Shown here piece after piece: positions 46,172 through 58,412 of a stretch of DNA of 64,000 nt. The notes under the pieces are model-generated. The model did not search any database and was not told the origin of the DNA. It was given only the letters and a program-made list of their open reading frames with translations. Each line of letters opens with the position of its first letter. Position 1 is the first letter of the stretch. A program made the position numbers and the translations under genes. The DNA comes from Pseudomonas sp. UBA2684 (GTDB taxonomy: Bacteria > Pseudomonadota > Gammaproteobacteria > Pseudomonadales > Pseudomonadaceae), in contig DELY01000008.1 of NCBI GenBank assembly GCA_002354655.1, positions 1 to 64,000 on the forward strand, read 5' to 3'.

Positions 46172-47458
46172 GTGGATAACGCGCACCCTGGTTTTTTGAT
46201 TGGCTTGCTGATTTTCCTGCTGGCCTGTTCGGCGTTCTTCTCCAGCTCGGAAACCGGCATTCTCAGCCTCAACCGCTACCGTCTGCGCCACCTGGCCAAG
46301 GAAGGTCACCGCGGCGCCAAACGCGTCAGCGCCCTGCTCAGCCGTCCCGACCGGCTGCTCGGCACGATTCTGATCGGCAACAACTTCGTCAACATCCTCG
46401 CCTCGTCCATTGCCACCGTACTGGCCTTGCAAATCTGGGGCGAAGCCGGGATTGCCATCGCCACCATCGGCCTGACCCTGGCGCTGCTGATTTTCGGCGA
46501 AATCACCCCAAAAACCCTCGCCGCACTGCGCCCGGAAACGGTCGCCTACCCGTTCAGCCTGCCGCTTTTGCTGCTGCTCAAGCTGTTCTACCCGCTGGTC
46601 ATTTTGCTCGGTTGGATCAGTAACGGCCTGCTCAGGCTGCTCGGCGTCGACCCGTCCAGCAAAAGCAACGACAGTTTGACCACCGAAGAGCTGCGCAGCG
46701 TGGTACGCGAGTCCGGCCATGAGCTGCCGAAGAACCGCCAGAATATGCTGCTGGGTATTCTCGATCTGGAACGGGTCACGGTGAACGACATCATGATCCC
46801 GCGCAACGAAGTGACCGGCATCAACCTGGAAGACGATATCGAAACCATCAACAACCAGTTGACCACCACCACCCACACGCGCCTGCCGGTGTTTCGCAAT
46901 GACATCAACCAGGTCGAAGGCATCGTGCACATGCGCCAGATCGCCCGCCTGCTGACGCACAATCAGTTGACCAAGGAAGCGCTGCTCGCCGCCTGCAATG
47001 AGCCGTACTTCGTTCCGGAAAGCACCCCGCTGTCGACCCAGCTGATCAATTTCCAGAAACAGAAGCGACGTATCGGCATCGTCGTCGACGAATATGGCGA
47101 TGTGATCGGCATTGTCACCCTGGAAGATATTCTTGAAGAGATCGTCGGCGACTTCAGTAACCAGGACACCCTGCGCAGCCCGGACATCCACCCGCAAGAA
47201 GATGGCACCCAGGTGATCGATGGCGCCGCCTATATCCGCGAAGTGAACAAAGCGCTTGGCTGGCACCTGCCATGTGACGGACCGAAAACCCTCAACGGCC
47301 TGATCACCGAAGCCCTGGAGAGCATCCCCGAAAGCACCGTGTGCCTGAAGATCGGCCCTTACCGCCTGGAAATCCTGCAGTCCACGGAAAACCGGGTAAA
47401 GAGTGTCAGGGTCTGGCAGGCCACCGCTAAAGTGCAGCCGGAGTCGCAGGCGGATTGA
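46172..47458 (+). CDS. CNNM/CorC (HlyC) family transporter-like protein
   Basis: 428 residues. GTG start. DUF21/CNNM membrane domain (helices about 10-30, 65-85, 95-115, 125-150) with the FSSSETG and GEITPKTLAAL motifs, then a tandem CBS pair (about 205-330; IVVDEYGDVIGIVTLEDILEEIVGD) and a C-terminal CorC_HlyC domain. Related to Mg2+/Co2+ efflux proteins (CorB/CorC, YtfL-like). It probably exports Mg2+; older 'haemolysin' names are misleading. Its 3' end overlaps the convergent SGNH hydrolase gene by 32 bases. Confidence 0.85.
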   Translation: MDNAHPGFLIGLLIFLLACSAFFSSSETGILSLNRYRLRHLAKEGHRGAKRVSALLSRPDRLLGTILIGNNFVNILASSIATVLALQIWGEAGIAIATIGLTLALLIFGEITPKTLAALRPETVAYPFSLPLLLLLKLFYPLVILLGWISNGLLRLLGVDPSSKSNDSLTTEELRSVVRESGHELPKNRQNMLLGILDLERVTVNDIMIPRNEVTGINLEDDIETINNQLTTTTHTRLPVFRNDINQVEGIVHMRQIARLLTHNQLTKEALLAACNEPYFVPESTPLSTQLINFQKQKRRIGIVVDEYGDVIGIVTLEDILEEIVGDFSNQDTLRSPDIHPQEDGTQVIDGAAYIREVNKALGWHLPCDGPKTLNGLITEALESIPESTVCLKIGPYRLEILQSTENRVKSVRVWQATAKVQPESQAD

Positions 47459-48170
47459 TCGCAGCAGCCAACGCCTGCGCCCAGACGCGATAGCCCAATC
47501 CCGACGGGTGATAACCGTCGAGCGCCAGATAAGCCGCGGAGAACTCCAGAGCCACAGGGTAGTAACCCGCCCCCGTGCGGAGCGCAACCTGCTTCAAACC
47601 GGCATCCAACAGCGCGGCACGCGCTCCGAGCAGCCGCCGCAACAACCATGGCAAGGCGCTGAACTGGCGTAACGGCGGCACGCTACTGAACGCCACTTGT
47701 ACGCCGCGCGCCGCCAATGCATCGGCCATGCAGGCGAGCGACGACTGCCAGCGATGCAGCGAACTGAAGTGCGTGGTGTCGTTGACACCGAATACCAGCA
47801 ACGCCAGATCGACGGGCTCATCCACGACCTGCGGCAGCAACCGCTTGCAGGCTTGCGCCGCGGTAATGCCATTCTCGCCACAGGCACGCCAGCTCACAGG
47901 ACGCGCCAGCCGCTCGGCCAACGCCTGCGCCAAGCGCCCCACCAGAGCCTGCTGCAAACAACTGACGCCCACCCCGGCAACGGTGGACTCGCCCAGCACC
48001 AGCAAGCGCAGCGGCTCGCCGGGCAGATCGACACCGGCCAACCCACGTAACTGTCCGGCAGCCGGCGCCAAGCGCAACGCCTGACGCCGCGTATGCAGCG
48101 CCAGGGGCATGACCAGCGGCATTAACGGCAGCACAGCCAACCACCACGCCAGGCACCGCCAACGACTCAC
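47427..48170 (-). CDS. SGNH/GDSL-type hydrolase
   Basis: 247 residues. A hydrophobic N-terminus (about 5-26) anchors or exports it. The four SGNH blocks are visible: [11 protein letters not shown] (Ser), the Gly of [17 protein letters not shown] (Asn) and [10 protein letters not shown] (Asp, His). An esterase/lipase of unknown substrate. The GTG start overlaps the stop of purT (GTGA), so it is translationally coupled to purT. Its 3' end overlaps the convergent CNNM gene by 32 bases. Confidence 0.8.
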   Translation of the reverse strand: MSRWRCLAWWLAVLPLMPLVMPLALHTRRQALRLAPAAGQLRGLAGVDLPGEPLRLLVLGESTVAGVGVSCLQQALVGRLAQALAERLARPVSWRACGENGITAAQACKRLLPQVVDEPVDLALLVFGVNDTTHFSSLHRWQSSLACMADALAARGVQVAFSSVPPLRQFSALPWLLRRLLGARAALLDAGLKQVALRTGAGYYPVALEFSAAYLALDGYHPSGLGYRVWAQALAAAINPPATPAAL

Positions 48171-49348
48171 AGCTCGACGCTGACCGCCTGCGCTGCCCGC
48201 GTGGCCTTGGCCCGTGCCGCCTGCAGCGACTCGTCGCGCGCCAGCGCCACGCCCATGCGGCGCTGGCCGCTGACTTCCGGCTTACCGAACAGGCGCAAGG
48301 CGGTATCCGGCTCGACCAGCGCCGCAGCGAGATTGCCAAAGCTGACCTGCTGCGACTCGCCTTCGACCAGCACCACCGCCGAAGCGGACGGACCCAGTTG
48401 GCGGATCACCGGGATCGGCAAACCAAGAATGGCCCGCGCATGCAGGGCGAACTCGGACAGATCTTGAGAAATCAGGGTCACCAGCCCGGTATCGTGCGGG
48501 CGCGGCGAGATTTCGCAGAACCACACCTGATCGCCTTTGACGAACAACTCGACGCCGAACAGGCCGCGCCCACCCAGCGAGTCGGTTACCGCCAGGGCAA
48601 TGCGCTCGGCTTCAGCCTGAGCTTTCGGGCTCATCGGCTGCGGCTGCCAGGACTCCTGGTAATCGCCCTTGACCTGGCGATGGCCCACTGGCGCGCAGAA
48701 GGTGGTGCCGCCAGCATGGCGCACGGTCAGCAAGGCGACTTCATAGTCGAAATCGATAAAGCCCTCGACGATCACCCGCCCCTTGCCGGCGCGGCCACCC
48801 GCCTGGGCGTAGTCCCAGGCTGTTTGCAGGTCGTCGGCGCTTTTCAGCACCGACTGGCCTTTGCCGGAAGAACTCATGATCGGCTTGATCAGGCATGGGA
48901 AGCCAATCTTCTCGACTGCGGCGCGGCACTCGTCGAACGAATCGGCGAACTGATACGGCGAAGTCGGCAGGCCCAGCTCTTCGGCAGCCAGGCGCCGAAT
49001 ACCCTCGCGGTTCATGGTCAGCTGCGCGGCTCGCGCACTGGGGATCACGGTATAGCCTTGGTTTTCCAGCTCGACCAGGGTCGCGGTGGCGATCGCTTCG
49101 ATCTCCGGCACGATGTAGTGCGGCCGCTCCAACTCGATCACCGCACGCAGCGCCACACCATCGAGCATATTGATCACATGGCTGCGATGCGCCACCTGCA
49201 TGGCCGGGGCATTGGCGTAGCGATCCACGGCAATCACCTCGACCCCCAGGCGTTGCAGCTCGATCACCACTTCCTTGCCCAGCTCGCCAGAGCCACACAG
49301 CAAGACGCGGGTCGCGCTCGACGACAACGGGGTTCCGATACGGGGCAT
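48167..49348 (-). CDS. purT: Formate-dependent GAR transformylase
   Basis: 393 residues. ATP-grasp enzyme: [23 protein letters not shown]-terminal Rossmann, central [20 protein letters not shown] loop, and C-terminal [13 protein letters not shown] metal site. Transfers formate to glycinamide ribonucleotide in purine synthesis, the folate-free alternative to PurN. ATG 49348 has CGAGGAATT upstream. First gene of the pair with the SGNH hydrolase. Confidence 0.95.
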   Translation of the reverse strand: MPRIGTPLSSSATRVLLCGSGELGKEVVIELQRLGVEVIAVDRYANAPAMQVAHRSHVINMLDGVALRAVIELERPHYIVPEIEAIATATLVELENQGYTVIPSARAAQLTMNREGIRRLAAEELGLPTSPYQFADSFDECRAAVEKIGFPCLIKPIMSSSGKGQSVLKSADDLQTAWDYAQAGGRAGKGRVIVEGFIDFDYEVALLTVRHAGGTTFCAPVGHRQVKGDYQESWQPQPMSPKAQAEAERIALAVTDSLGGRGLFGVELFVKGDQVWFCEISPRPHDTGLVTLISQDLSEFALHARAILGLPIPVIRQLGPSASAVVLVEGESQQVSFGNLAAALVEPDTALRLFGKPEVSGQRRMGVALARDESLQAARAKATRAAQAVSVEL

Positions 49349-49398
49349 AACAATTCCTCGGGGTAAGCGTTCAATAGGATTGGCGGCGTTTGTCGGCG

Positions 49399-49587
49399 CT
49401 ACAGCAGCACGCCTTTGGCCTTGGCGCGCGCGTGGCACTGCACCAGCACCTGGCGGCGTTCGGTGTTGTCCATCCGGCTCCAGCGGGTGATCTCGGCGAC
49501 GTTACGCTGACAACCGATACAGATGTCGTCATCGTCCAACGCGCAAACCTGCACGCAAGGCGAGGCGACCGGGCGTTCGGCATCCAT
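49399..49587 (-). CDS. DUF1289 small cysteine-rich protein
   Basis: 62 residues: [21 protein letters not shown] has the four conserved cysteines of DUF1289, followed by [18 protein letters not shown] metal- or Fe-S-binding role is suspected but unproved. Its start overlaps the last base of the carbonic anhydrase gene (stop 49587-49589), so it is co-transcribed with it and translated directly after it. Confidence 0.85.
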   Translation of the reverse strand: MDAERPVASPCVQVCALDDDDICIGCQRNVAEITRWSRMDNTERRQVLVQCHARAKAKGVLL

Positions 49588-50111
49588 CAGTCGTCTTGCT
49601 CGGCCAGGTCACGGGCATAGCGCTGGGCGTTGTGCACGTAATGCGCGGCGCTGGCCTCAAGCATTTTCTTCTGCGCGTCACTGAGCTCGCGCACCACTTT
49701 GCCCGGCGAACCGACCACCAGCGAACCGTCGGGAATTTCCTTGCCCTCGGCGATCAGCGCATTGGCGCCAATGATGCAGTACTTGCCGATCTTCGCGCCG
49801 TTGAGTACCACCGCATTGATGCCGATCAGGCTGTAATCGCCCACCGAACAGCCATGCAGCATGGCATTGTGGCCAATCGTTACGCCCTTACCGATGGACA
49901 GCGGAAAGCCCATGTCGGTGTGCATCACCGTGCCGTCCTGCACGTTACTCTGCTCACCGATGTGGATCAGCTCGTTGTCGCCGCGCAATACGGCGTTAAA
50001 CCACACGCTCGCCCCCGGTTCCAGCTTGATCTTGCCTACCAGTGTGGCGTTCGGCGCGACCCAGCTCTCGGGATGGGCGTCGACGCGGGATTGTCCCAGG
50101 CGGTATTTCAT
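49587..50111 (-). CDS. Gamma-carbonic anhydrase family protein
   Basis: 174 residues of left-handed beta-helix hexapeptide repeats. His residues in [15 protein letters not shown] and IGHNAMLHG sit at the zinc ligand positions. The family (YrdA/PaaY-like) includes real carbonic anhydrases and inactive relatives. The start ATG at 50111 (MKYRLG) is chosen over the ATG two codons upstream because GAGGA is only 1-2 bases from the latter and 7 from the former. Followed by DUF1289 and preceded by the NudL-type gene. Confidence 0.85.
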   Translation of the reverse strand: MKYRLGQSRVDAHPESWVAPNATLVGKIKLEPGASVWFNAVLRGDNELIHIGEQSNVQDGTVMHTDMGFPLSIGKGVTIGHNAMLHGCSVGDYSLIGINAVVLNGAKIGKYCIIGANALIAEGKEIPDGSLVVGSPGKVVRELSDAQKKMLEASAAHYVHNAQRYARDLAEQDD

Positions 50112-50133
50112 GTGCATGTCCTCGTTTCGCGGC

Positions 50134-50736
50134 TCAATTGAGCGTGATAAACCGCTCGGGCGGCTGGTGCAGGTTGATGCCGGCGTCGTAAACCAGGTTG
50201 ACCAACTCCACCAGCATGATCGCCGTCAGGCCCCAGATCTTGTACTCGCCATAGCGGTAACTCGGCACATACCAACTGTGCCCGAGGTAATCGATACGGT
50301 GGGTGGTCTCACGCGGGTCGCTACGGAAAAACGCCAGCGGCACCGAAAACACCGAGGCGATTTCACCATCGTTGGCGTTGTACTCGACGTAATCCGGCAC
50401 CAGACCGACATAGGGCGTGACCTGGATACCGTGGCGCGACACCAACGTGCTCAAGGGCCCGATTACCTCGACCAAGCCCGGCGGCAAACCGATTTCCTCC
50501 TCCGCCTCGCGCAGTGCGGTGCGAATCAGGTCGGCGTCTTCCGGGTCGCGACGACCGCCAGGAAAGGCCACCTCGCCGCCGTGAGTGGACAGGCCACTGG
50601 CACGCAAGGTCAGCACCACTTCCGGTTCATCGCTGCGAGTAATGGGAACCAGCACCGCCGCTTCGGGGAAGCTGCGGTCGGTCTCCAGAAGGCGCGGGTG
50701 GTAACCACGCACGCGGTGGAGTAGCTCGTCGAGCAT
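50134..50736 (-). CDS. Nudix CoA diphosphatase (NudL type)
   Basis: 200 residues. The Nudix box [25 protein letters not shown]-like stretch (split across about residues 65-90) and the UPF0035 features [10 protein letters not shown] identify a coenzyme A pyrophosphatase that cleaves CoA to 3',5'-ADP and phosphopantetheine. ATG at 50736 ([11 protein letters not shown]) begins the family; the frame to 50805 has no signal. Upstream of the gamma-carbonic anhydrase on the same strand, 22 bases apart. Confidence 0.85.
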   Translation of the reverse strand: MLDELLHRVRGYHPRLLETDRSFPEAAVLVPITRSDEPEVVLTLRASGLSTHGGEVAFPGGRRDPEDADLIRTALREAEEEIGLPPGLVEVIGPLSTLVSRHGIQVTPYVGLVPDYVEYNANDGEIASVFSVPLAFFRSDPRETTHRIDYLGHSWYVPSYRYGEYKIWGLTAIMLVELVNLVYDAGINLHQPPERFITLN

Positions 50737-50906
50737 GGGTATTCTCGGTCTCTTTTTCTGCCCCGGATGATGGCATGAAAGAAGTGCGGCACCCAAGCCC
50801 CGCACCGCCGACGATGCTCATTCGGCGCATCGCTTCAGCCACCCGCCGCGCTTGCCGCTCAACACCGCCACGCGCCAAGATAGGCCATGAGCCCAGAGGA
50901 TTCGGC

Positions 50907-51464
50907 ATGAAGTTCTGCAGTCAGTGCGGTAACCCCGTTATCTTGCGCATTCCCGCAGGCGACAACCGTCCGCGGTATGTCTGCGGACACTGCCACACCA
51001 TTCACTACCAGAACCCTCGAATCGTCGCGGGCTGCCTGCCGGTGTGGGGCGATCAGGTGCTGCTGTGTCGCCGGGCCATCGAGCCACGGCGCGGTTACTG
51101 GACCCTGCCGGCCGGGTTCATGGAGAACGGCGAAACCCTCGAACAGGCCGCTGCCCGCGAAACCCAGGAGGAAGCCTGCGCCCGGGTGCGCGATCTGGCC
51201 CTCTACACCTTGTTCGATCTGCCGCACATCAATCAGGTGTATATGTTGTTCCGCGCCGAACTGGTCGACCTGGATTTCGCCGCGGGCGAGGAAAGCCTGG
51301 ACGTTCAGTTGTTTCACGAACAAGACATCCCTTGGTCCGAGCTGGCTTTCCCGACCATTGGCCGTACCTTAGAATGCTACTTCGCTGACCGACAGCACCA
51401 CGCTTATCCGGTACGCAATGAGCCGCTCGAAGCCTTGCGCGCGCACTATAAGAAATTGCTCTGA
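50907..51464 (+). CDS. Nudix hydrolase with zinc ribbon (NudC-like)
   Basis: 185 residues. Zinc ribbon CSQCGNP and CGHC at the N-terminus, followed by a Nudix box GFMENGETLEQAAARETQEE. It resembles the C-terminal half of NADH pyrophosphatase NudC but lacks the N-terminal half, so its nucleotide substrate (perhaps a NAD-like or capped nucleotide) is open. ATG at 50907 with AGAGGA upstream. Divergent from the NudL-type gene. Confidence 0.85.
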   Translation: MKFCSQCGNPVILRIPAGDNRPRYVCGHCHTIHYQNPRIVAGCLPVWGDQVLLCRRAIEPRRGYWTLPAGFMENGETLEQAAARETQEEACARVRDLALYTLFDLPHINQVYMLFRAELVDLDFAAGEESLDVQLFHEQDIPWSELAFPTIGRTLECYFADRQHHAYPVRNEPLEALRAHYKKLL

Positions 51465-51483
51465 TCTTTGGGATATAGCTCCG

Positions 51484-51987
51484 ATGCGCTGGTTGTTCGC
51501 CCTACTCTGTTTGTCCTGTACCGTTGCCGCCCAGGCCACTGCCACCACCACCCTTGAAGGGCCACGCGTGGACAAGGTGCTGGTGGTGAAATCCGAGCGC
51601 AAATTGCACCTGATCAGCGGCGGCCAGCCGCTCAAGTCCTACCGCATTTCACTCGGTAAACAGCCGGATGGCGCCAAGCAGCACGAAGGTGATCTGCGCA
51701 CACCGGAAGGCTTCTATTGGATCGACTGGCGCAAAACCAGCGATAAATACCAACTGTCCCTGCATATCTCCTACCCCAACGCCCGCGACCAAGCCAATGC
51801 CCGCGACAAAGGCTTACCGCCAGGCGGCATGATCATGATTCACGGCACACCACTGGATGAGGAATACCCCGAGTGGTTCTTCAACACGCTGGACTGGACC
51901 GAAGGCTGTATCGCCATGACCAACAGCGATATGCGCGAGGTGTGGCAACTGGTCAAGGACGGCACGCTGATCGAAATTCGCCCCTGA
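51484..51987 (+). CDS. L,D-transpeptidase family protein (YafK type)
   Basis: 167 residues with a signal peptide ending VAAQA. The YkuD-type catalytic core has MIHGTPLD (His) and DWTEGCIAM (nucleophilic Cys) but lacks the Ser and Arg of the usual S-x-G-C-x-R, as in the YafK/DpaA branch. DpaA-type enzymes cleave or remodel peptidoglycan-linked lipoproteins, so activity on the cell wall is likely. It starts 19 bases after the Nudix gene and may share its transcript. Confidence 0.8.
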   Translation: MRWLFALLCLSCTVAAQATATTTLEGPRVDKVLVVKSERKLHLISGGQPLKSYRISLGKQPDGAKQHEGDLRTPEGFYWIDWRKTSDKYQLSLHISYPNARDQANARDKGLPPGGMIMIHGTPLDEEYPEWFFNTLDWTEGCIAMTNSDMREVWQLVKDGTLIEIRP

Positions 51988-51996
51988 CGTGCCTAA

Positions 51997-52021
51997 AAAA
52001 GGCGCCGTAAAGGCGCCTTTT
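51997..52021. terminator. Bidirectional terminator
   Basis: AAAAGGCGCC, short loop GTA, GGCGCCTTTT. Serves the L,D-transpeptidase gene on the plus strand and the NIF3-like gene on the minus strand. Confidence 0.9.
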
Positions 52022-52043
52022 GGCTGTTGGCATGCCACCGGTC

Positions 52044-52361
52044 TCAGAATTGGATATCCGACAGGCGCCATACCTCGAAAGCTGGCGTTTCATAGGGATG
52101 GCTACTTTTCAGCGCCTTGACCGCCTCATGAATCAGCTCATCGGCGACCACCAACTCGACCTTCCACTCCGCCACGTGCTCGATCGAGCCCACTTGGCCG
52201 AGAAACGCCTGACTGCCCTCCAGCGGGCGGAACTGGCCTTGCCCCAGGGTCTGCCAGCAGCAGCTGTCATAAGCCCCTACGCGCCCGCCACCGGCGGCAA
52301 AAACAGCTTTCTTCACCCCATCCAGATGGGTTTCCGGCACATAGAAGCACAGTTTGTACAT
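52044..52361 (-). CDS. NIF3-like small protein (YqfO/CutA-like fold)
   Basis: 105 residues: MYKLCFYVPETHLDGVKKAVFAAGGGRVGAYD and the SHPYETPAFEV C-terminus match the small standalone version of the domain inserted in NIF3/YqfO proteins. Function unknown; a metal-binding or PII-like trimer is typical for the fold. The ATG at 52361 has GGAGA about six bases upstream; TTG at 52364 is rejected. Confidence 0.8.
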   Translation of the reverse strand: MYKLCFYVPETHLDGVKKAVFAAGGGRVGAYDSCCWQTLGQGQFRPLEGSQAFLGQVGSIEHVAEWKVELVVADELIHEAVKALKSSHPYETPAFEVWRLSDIQF

Positions 52362-52518
52362 CAAACTCTCCGCAGAAGGACAGACTGAACACAGTCAAAT
52401 AATGATGCCAGAGGATAATGGCACTTTGCCTTGCTCGGCGTTCGCGGCATCCGTCACAGGCTGAGGTTTTGACTAGCGATTGGGGCGGACGTTCAGCAAG
52501 CCAAAGCTTCTTTGCCGC

Positions 52519-52791
52519 TCATTGTGCGCCACGCCAGAAACGCCGCCATTTAGCCCGGACACCCGGCGCTGGTGCGTTATGGCGACCGTCACAATAAGGC
52601 AGTCGTTGCGACTGACCGCAGCGGCACAACAGCAGAAATTGCTCGCGCAGCGGCTCCAGCCTGAGGCCGTCCGGGCATGCAGCAGCACAATCGGGAAGCA
52701 CAGACGAGCGCCCGCAACGGCACAGCAGCAAGCAATCGCCAGGTTTGACCTGGCGCACCTCGGGCAGGAGCGGATCTTGCGAATTTGACAC
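52519..52791 (-). CDS. CDGSH-type iron-sulphur protein with two half-domains
   Basis: 90 residues. The C-terminal half has a complete [2Fe-2S] CDGSH motif: CRCGQSQRLPYCDGRH, three Cys and one His. The N-terminal half has a matching start, CRCGRSSVLPDC, but no His ligand after it (AAACPDG). A single Fe-S cluster is predicted, with the first half a degenerate duplicate. Redox or Fe-S transfer is likely; partner unknown. No obvious operon. Confidence 0.8.
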   Translation of the reverse strand: MSNSQDPLLPEVRQVKPGDCLLLCRCGRSSVLPDCAAACPDGLRLEPLREQFLLLCRCGQSQRLPYCDGRHNAPAPGVRAKWRRFWRGAQ

Positions 52792-52879
52792 GTCCTCTCC
52801 CGCCCTTCAGGCGCCCTCGGCGCACCCTATCGCCGACAAGCGGAGAGGGTCTCAGCAGAGGGCCGCATGACGGCCGCTG

Positions 52880-55800
52880 TTAATCCACCCACACGCGGGC
52901 GTTGCGGAACATGCGCAGCCAGCCGGCATCTTCCTGCCACTCGTCCGGTTTCCAGGAGTTCTGCACGGCGCGGAACACCCGCTCCGGGTGCGGCATCATG
53001 ATCGTCACGCGGCCGTCGCGACTGGTCAGGCCGGTGATCCCGCGCGGCGAACCGTTGGGGTTGGCCGGGTAGGTTTCGGTGACCTTGCCGTGGTTGTCGA
53101 TAAAGCGCATCGCTACGCAGCCGGACAGATCGGCCTCGAGCAGGGCTTCTGCATTCTCGAACTCGGCATGCCCTTCGCCGTGGGCGATGGCGATTGGCAT
53201 ACGCGAACCGGCCATGCCACGCAGGAAGATCGACGCCGACTCCTGCACCTGAACCATGGCCACGCGCGCCTCGAACTGCTCCGAGCGGTTGCGCACGAAG
53301 TGCGGCCAGAACTCGCTGCCGGGAATCAACTCATGCAGGTTGCTCATCATCTGGCAACCGTTGCACACGCCCAGGGCGAAGCTGTCCTTGCGCTCGAAGA
53401 AGGCCTGGAAGCCGTCGCGCGCACGGTTATTGAACAAGATCGACTTGGCCCAGCCTTCGCCGGCGCCGAGCACGTCGCCATAGGAGAAGCCGCCGCAAGC
53501 GACCAGACCTTTGAAGTCCTTGAGGTCGACGCGACCGGCCAGGATATCGCTCATGTGCACGTCGATCGCACTGAAGCCGGCGCGGTCGAAGGCGGCTGCC
53601 ATCTCCACCTGACCGTTGACGCCCTGCTCGCGCAGCACAGCGATTTGCGGACGCACGCCTTTCTTGATGTAAGGCGCCGAAATGTTGTCGTTGACGTCAA
53701 AACCGAGCTTGATGCTCAGGCCCGGGTTGTCCTCGTCGAGCAGGGTGTCGAACTCCTGATCGGCGCACTGCACGTTATCGCGCAGACGCTGGATCTGGTA
53801 GCTGGTTTCCGCCCACTGACGCTGCAACAGACGACGCTGACCGCCGAATACCGGCTGGCCATTGAAACTGATCGCCACCTCGCCATTGTTGACTGGCTGA
53901 CCGATCACCGCAACGCAATCGCCCAGGCCGGCTGCGCTGAACTGCGCAAGCACTTCCGGGGTGGCGTCCTGGTGCACTTGAATGACCGCGCCCAGCTCTT
54001 CGTTGAACAGCACCGCGGCCAGCTCTGCTGGATTGTCGGCCAGCGAATCGAGGTACAGGTTCAAGCCGCAATGGCCAGCGAAGGCCATTTCCAGCGCGGT
54101 GACCAACAGACCGCCGTCGGAACGGTCGTGGTAGGCCAGCAGGCGACCGTCGGCATTCAGGCCTTGGATCACCGCGAAAAACGCTTTCAGGTCTTCGGCG
54201 TCATCGACGTCCGGCGCCTGCTTGCCGAGCTTGCCGTAGACCTGGGCAAGGATCGAGGCGCCCATGCGGTTCTGCCCACGGCCCAGGTCGACCAGGATCA
54301 AGTCAGTTTCGCCCTTGTCCATGCGCAACTGCGGGGTCAGGGTCTTGCGGATATCGCTGACCGGAGCAAAGCCGGTGACGATCAGCGACAACGGTGCGGT
54401 CACGCTCTTCTCCGCGCCGTCATCCTGCCAGCGGGTCTTCATCGACATCGAGTCTTTGCCCACCGGGATGGTGATGCCCAGCTCCGGGCACAACTGCATG
54501 CCAACGGCTTTGACCGTATCGTATAGACGCGCATCTTCGCCCGGGTGACCGGCGGCGGACATCCAGTTGGCGGAGAGTTTGATATCGGCAATCTTCTCGA
54601 TGCGCGATGCGGCGATGTTGGTCAACGTTTCGCCAATCGCCATGCGCCCCGAGGCCGGGGCATCGAGCAAGGCCAGCGGGGTGCGCTCGCCCATGGCCAT
54701 GGCTTCGCCAGAATACGTGTCGAAACTGCTGGCGGTAACGGCGCAATCGGCCACCGGCACCTGCCACGGGCCAACCATCTGGTCGCGCGCTACCAGACCG
54801 GTAATGCTGCGGTCGCCGATGGTGATCAGGAAGTTCTTGCTGGCCACGGCCGGGTGACGCAGCACGCGGGTCACCGACTCGTCCATGTCCAGCTCACTGG
54901 CGTCGAAATCATCGCCCAGCTCGGCTTCGCGCGAGGCCGAACGGTGCATGCGCGGCGCCTTGCCGAGCAGCACGTTGAGCGGCATGTCCACGGCATTGTT
55001 GCCGAAATGGCTGTCGGTCACAGTCAGGTGGGCTTCTTCAGTAGCCTCACCGACCACCGCAAACGGGCAACGCTCACGCTCGCAGATGGCCTTGAAGCGC
55101 TCGAAGTCAGCCGCGCCGACTGCCAGCACATAACGTTCCTGCGACTCGTTGCTCCAGATTTCGTGCGGGGCCATGCCCGGCTCGTCATTAGGAATATTGC
55201 GCAGCTCGAAACGCCCGCCGCGGCCGCCATCGTTGACCAGCTCCGGGAAGGCGTTGGACAGACCGCCGGCACCGACGTCGTGGATAAAGCTGATCGGGTT
55301 CTGCTCGCCGAGCTGCCAGCAACGGTCGATCACTTCCTGGCAACGGCGCTCCATTTCCGGGTTTTCGCGCTGCACCGAGGCGAAATCCAGGTCCGCCGAG
55401 CTGGTACCGGTGGCCATCGACGAGGCCGCGCCGCCACCCAGGCCGATCAACATGGCCGGACCGCCGAGCACGATCAGCTTGGAGCCGACCAGAATCTCGC
55501 CCTTCTGCACGTGTTCGGCGCGGATGTTACCCATGCCGCCGGCGAGCATGATCGGCTTGTGGTAGCCACGCACTTCTTCACCGCGTGGGGTGTTGATGCT
55601 CTGCTCGAAGGTACGGAAGTAACCGGTCAGCGCCGGGCGGCCAAATTCGTTGTTGAACGCCGCGCCACCCAGCGGGCCTTCGATCATGATGTCCAGCGCG
55701 GTAACGATGCGCTCGGGTTTGCCGTACGGCACTTCCCAAGGCTGCTCGAAACCGGGGATCTGCAGGTTGGACACGGTGAAACCGGTGAGGCCAGCCTTGG

Positions 55801-56776
55801 GCTTGGCGCCGCGCCCGGTGGCGCCTTCGTCACGGATTTCGCCACCGGAACCGGTGGAAGCACCGGGGAACGGAGCAATCGCGGTTGGGTGGTTGTGCGT
55901 CTCCACCTTCATCAGGATATGCACGGGCTCTTGTACCGCGCCGTACTGACGGGTTTCAGGGTTCGGGAAGAAACGACCGGCGACGCTACCAACGATCACC
56001 GAAGCGTTGTCCTTGTAAGCCGACAGCACGCCTTCACTGTGCATTTGATAGGTGTTCTTGATCATGCCGAACAGGGATTTATCCTGGCTCTCGCCATCGA
56101 TATCCCAACTGGCATTGAAGATCTTGTGCCGGCAATGTTCGGAGTTGGCCTGGGCGAACATCATCAGTTCGATGTCGTGCGGGTTGCGCCCCAGACCGTT
56201 GAAACTGGTCACCAGGTAATCGATTTCGTCTTCCGCCAGGGCCAGGCCCATGTCGACGTTGGCCTGCTCCAGCGCGGCCCGCCCGCCGCCCAGCACGTCC
56301 ACCGCGGTCAGCGGCTTGGGCTGCGCGTGGCTGAACAGTGCGCCCGCATCTTCCAGGCTGCTCAGCACCAACTGGGTCATGCGGTCATGCAACAGCGCGG
56401 CGACCTGCTGCGCTTCGCCAGCGTTCAGTTCACCAGCCACGTAATAGGCAATGCCGCGCTCAATGCGCTGAACCTTGGCCAGACCGCAGTTGCGGGCGAT
56501 GTCACTGGCCTTGCTCGACCAGGGCGAAATGGTGCCGAAACGCGGGATGCTGAGGAACAACCGGCCGCTCGGCTCCTGCACCGGCACACTCGGGCCGTAC
56601 TTCAACAGACGAGCCAATACGCGCTCTTCGTCGGCGTTGAGCACACCGGTGACATCGGCAAAATGCGCGAACTCGGCGTACAGCCCAGTCACAGCGGGAA
56701 CCTTGCTGGTCAGTTGCTCAAGCAATTTACCGTGGCGAAAAGCAGAAAGGGCGGGAGCGCCGCGCAGGATCAACAT
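52880..56776 (-). CDS. purL: Phosphoribosylformylglycinamidine synthase
   Basis: 1298 residues, large fused PurL type. N-terminal PurS-like part, two FGAM-synthase halves ([17 protein letters not shown] and GQVPVA-like; [17 protein letters not shown]) and a C-terminal glutamine amidotransferase with GVCNGCQMM (Cys), HGEGHAEF and MPHPERVFR (His, Glu). It uses ATP and glutamine to make FGAM in purine synthesis. The start [14 protein letters not shown] is the family start. Divergent from mltF. Confidence 0.97.
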   Translation of the reverse strand: MLILRGAPALSAFRHGKLLEQLTSKVPAVTGLYAEFAHFADVTGVLNADEERVLARLLKYGPSVPVQEPSGRLFLSIPRFGTISPWSSKASDIARNCGLAKVQRIERGIAYYVAGELNAGEAQQVAALLHDRMTQLVLSSLEDAGALFSHAQPKPLTAVDVLGGGRAALEQANVDMGLALAEDEIDYLVTSFNGLGRNPHDIELMMFAQANSEHCRHKIFNASWDIDGESQDKSLFGMIKNTYQMHSEGVLSAYKDNASVIVGSVAGRFFPNPETRQYGAVQEPVHILMKVETHNHPTAIAPFPGASTGSGGEIRDEGATGRGAKPKAGLTGFTVSNLQIPGFEQPWEVPYGKPERIVTALDIMIEGPLGGAAFNNEFGRPALTGYFRTFEQSINTPRGEEVRGYHKPIMLAGGMGNIRAEHVQKGEILVGSKLIVLGGPAMLIGLGGGAASSMATGTSSADLDFASVQRENPEMERRCQEVIDRCWQLGEQNPISFIHDVGAGGLSNAFPELVNDGGRGGRFELRNIPNDEPGMAPHEIWSNESQERYVLAVGAADFERFKAICERERCPFAVVGEATEEAHLTVTDSHFGNNAVDMPLNVLLGKAPRMHRSASREAELGDDFDASELDMDESVTRVLRHPAVASKNFLITIGDRSITGLVARDQMVGPWQVPVADCAVTASSFDTYSGEAMAMGERTPLALLDAPASGRMAIGETLTNIAASRIEKIADIKLSANWMSAAGHPGEDARLYDTVKAVGMQLCPELGITIPVGKDSMSMKTRWQDDGAEKSVTAPLSLIVTGFAPVSDIRKTLTPQLRMDKGETDLILVDLGRGQNRMGASILAQVYGKLGKQAPDVDDAEDLKAFFAVIQGLNADGRLLAYHDRSDGGLLVTALEMAFAGHCGLNLYLDSLADNPAELAAVLFNEELGAVIQVHQDATPEVLAQFSAAGLGDCVAVIGQPVNNGEVAISFNGQPVFGGQRRLLQRQWAETSYQIQRLRDNVQCADQEFDTLLDEDNPGLSIKLGFDVNDNISAPYIKKGVRPQIAVLREQGVNGQVEMAAAFDRAGFSAIDVHMSDILAGRVDLKDFKGLVACGGFSYGDVLGAGEGWAKSILFNNRARDGFQAFFERKDSFALGVCNGCQMMSNLHELIPGSEFWPHFVRNRSEQFEARVAMVQVQESASIFLRGMAGSRMPIAIAHGEGHAEFENAEALLEADLSGCVAMRFIDNHGKVTETYPANPNGSPRGITGLTSRDGRVTIMMPHPERVFRAVQNSWKPDEWQEDAGWLRMFRNARVWVD

Positions 56777-56830
56777 CGGGGACAGCCTCTGGGAAGGGGG
56801 TGTACTTTGAGGCCGTGCATTCTAGCCTAA

Positions 56831-58402
<1,572 letters not shown>

Positions 58403-58412
58403 CTTGCCTCGC

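Noticed and set aside
54545-56830. 761-codon open frame opposite purL
   Set aside because: Antisense shadow; purL motifs on the minus strand are complete.
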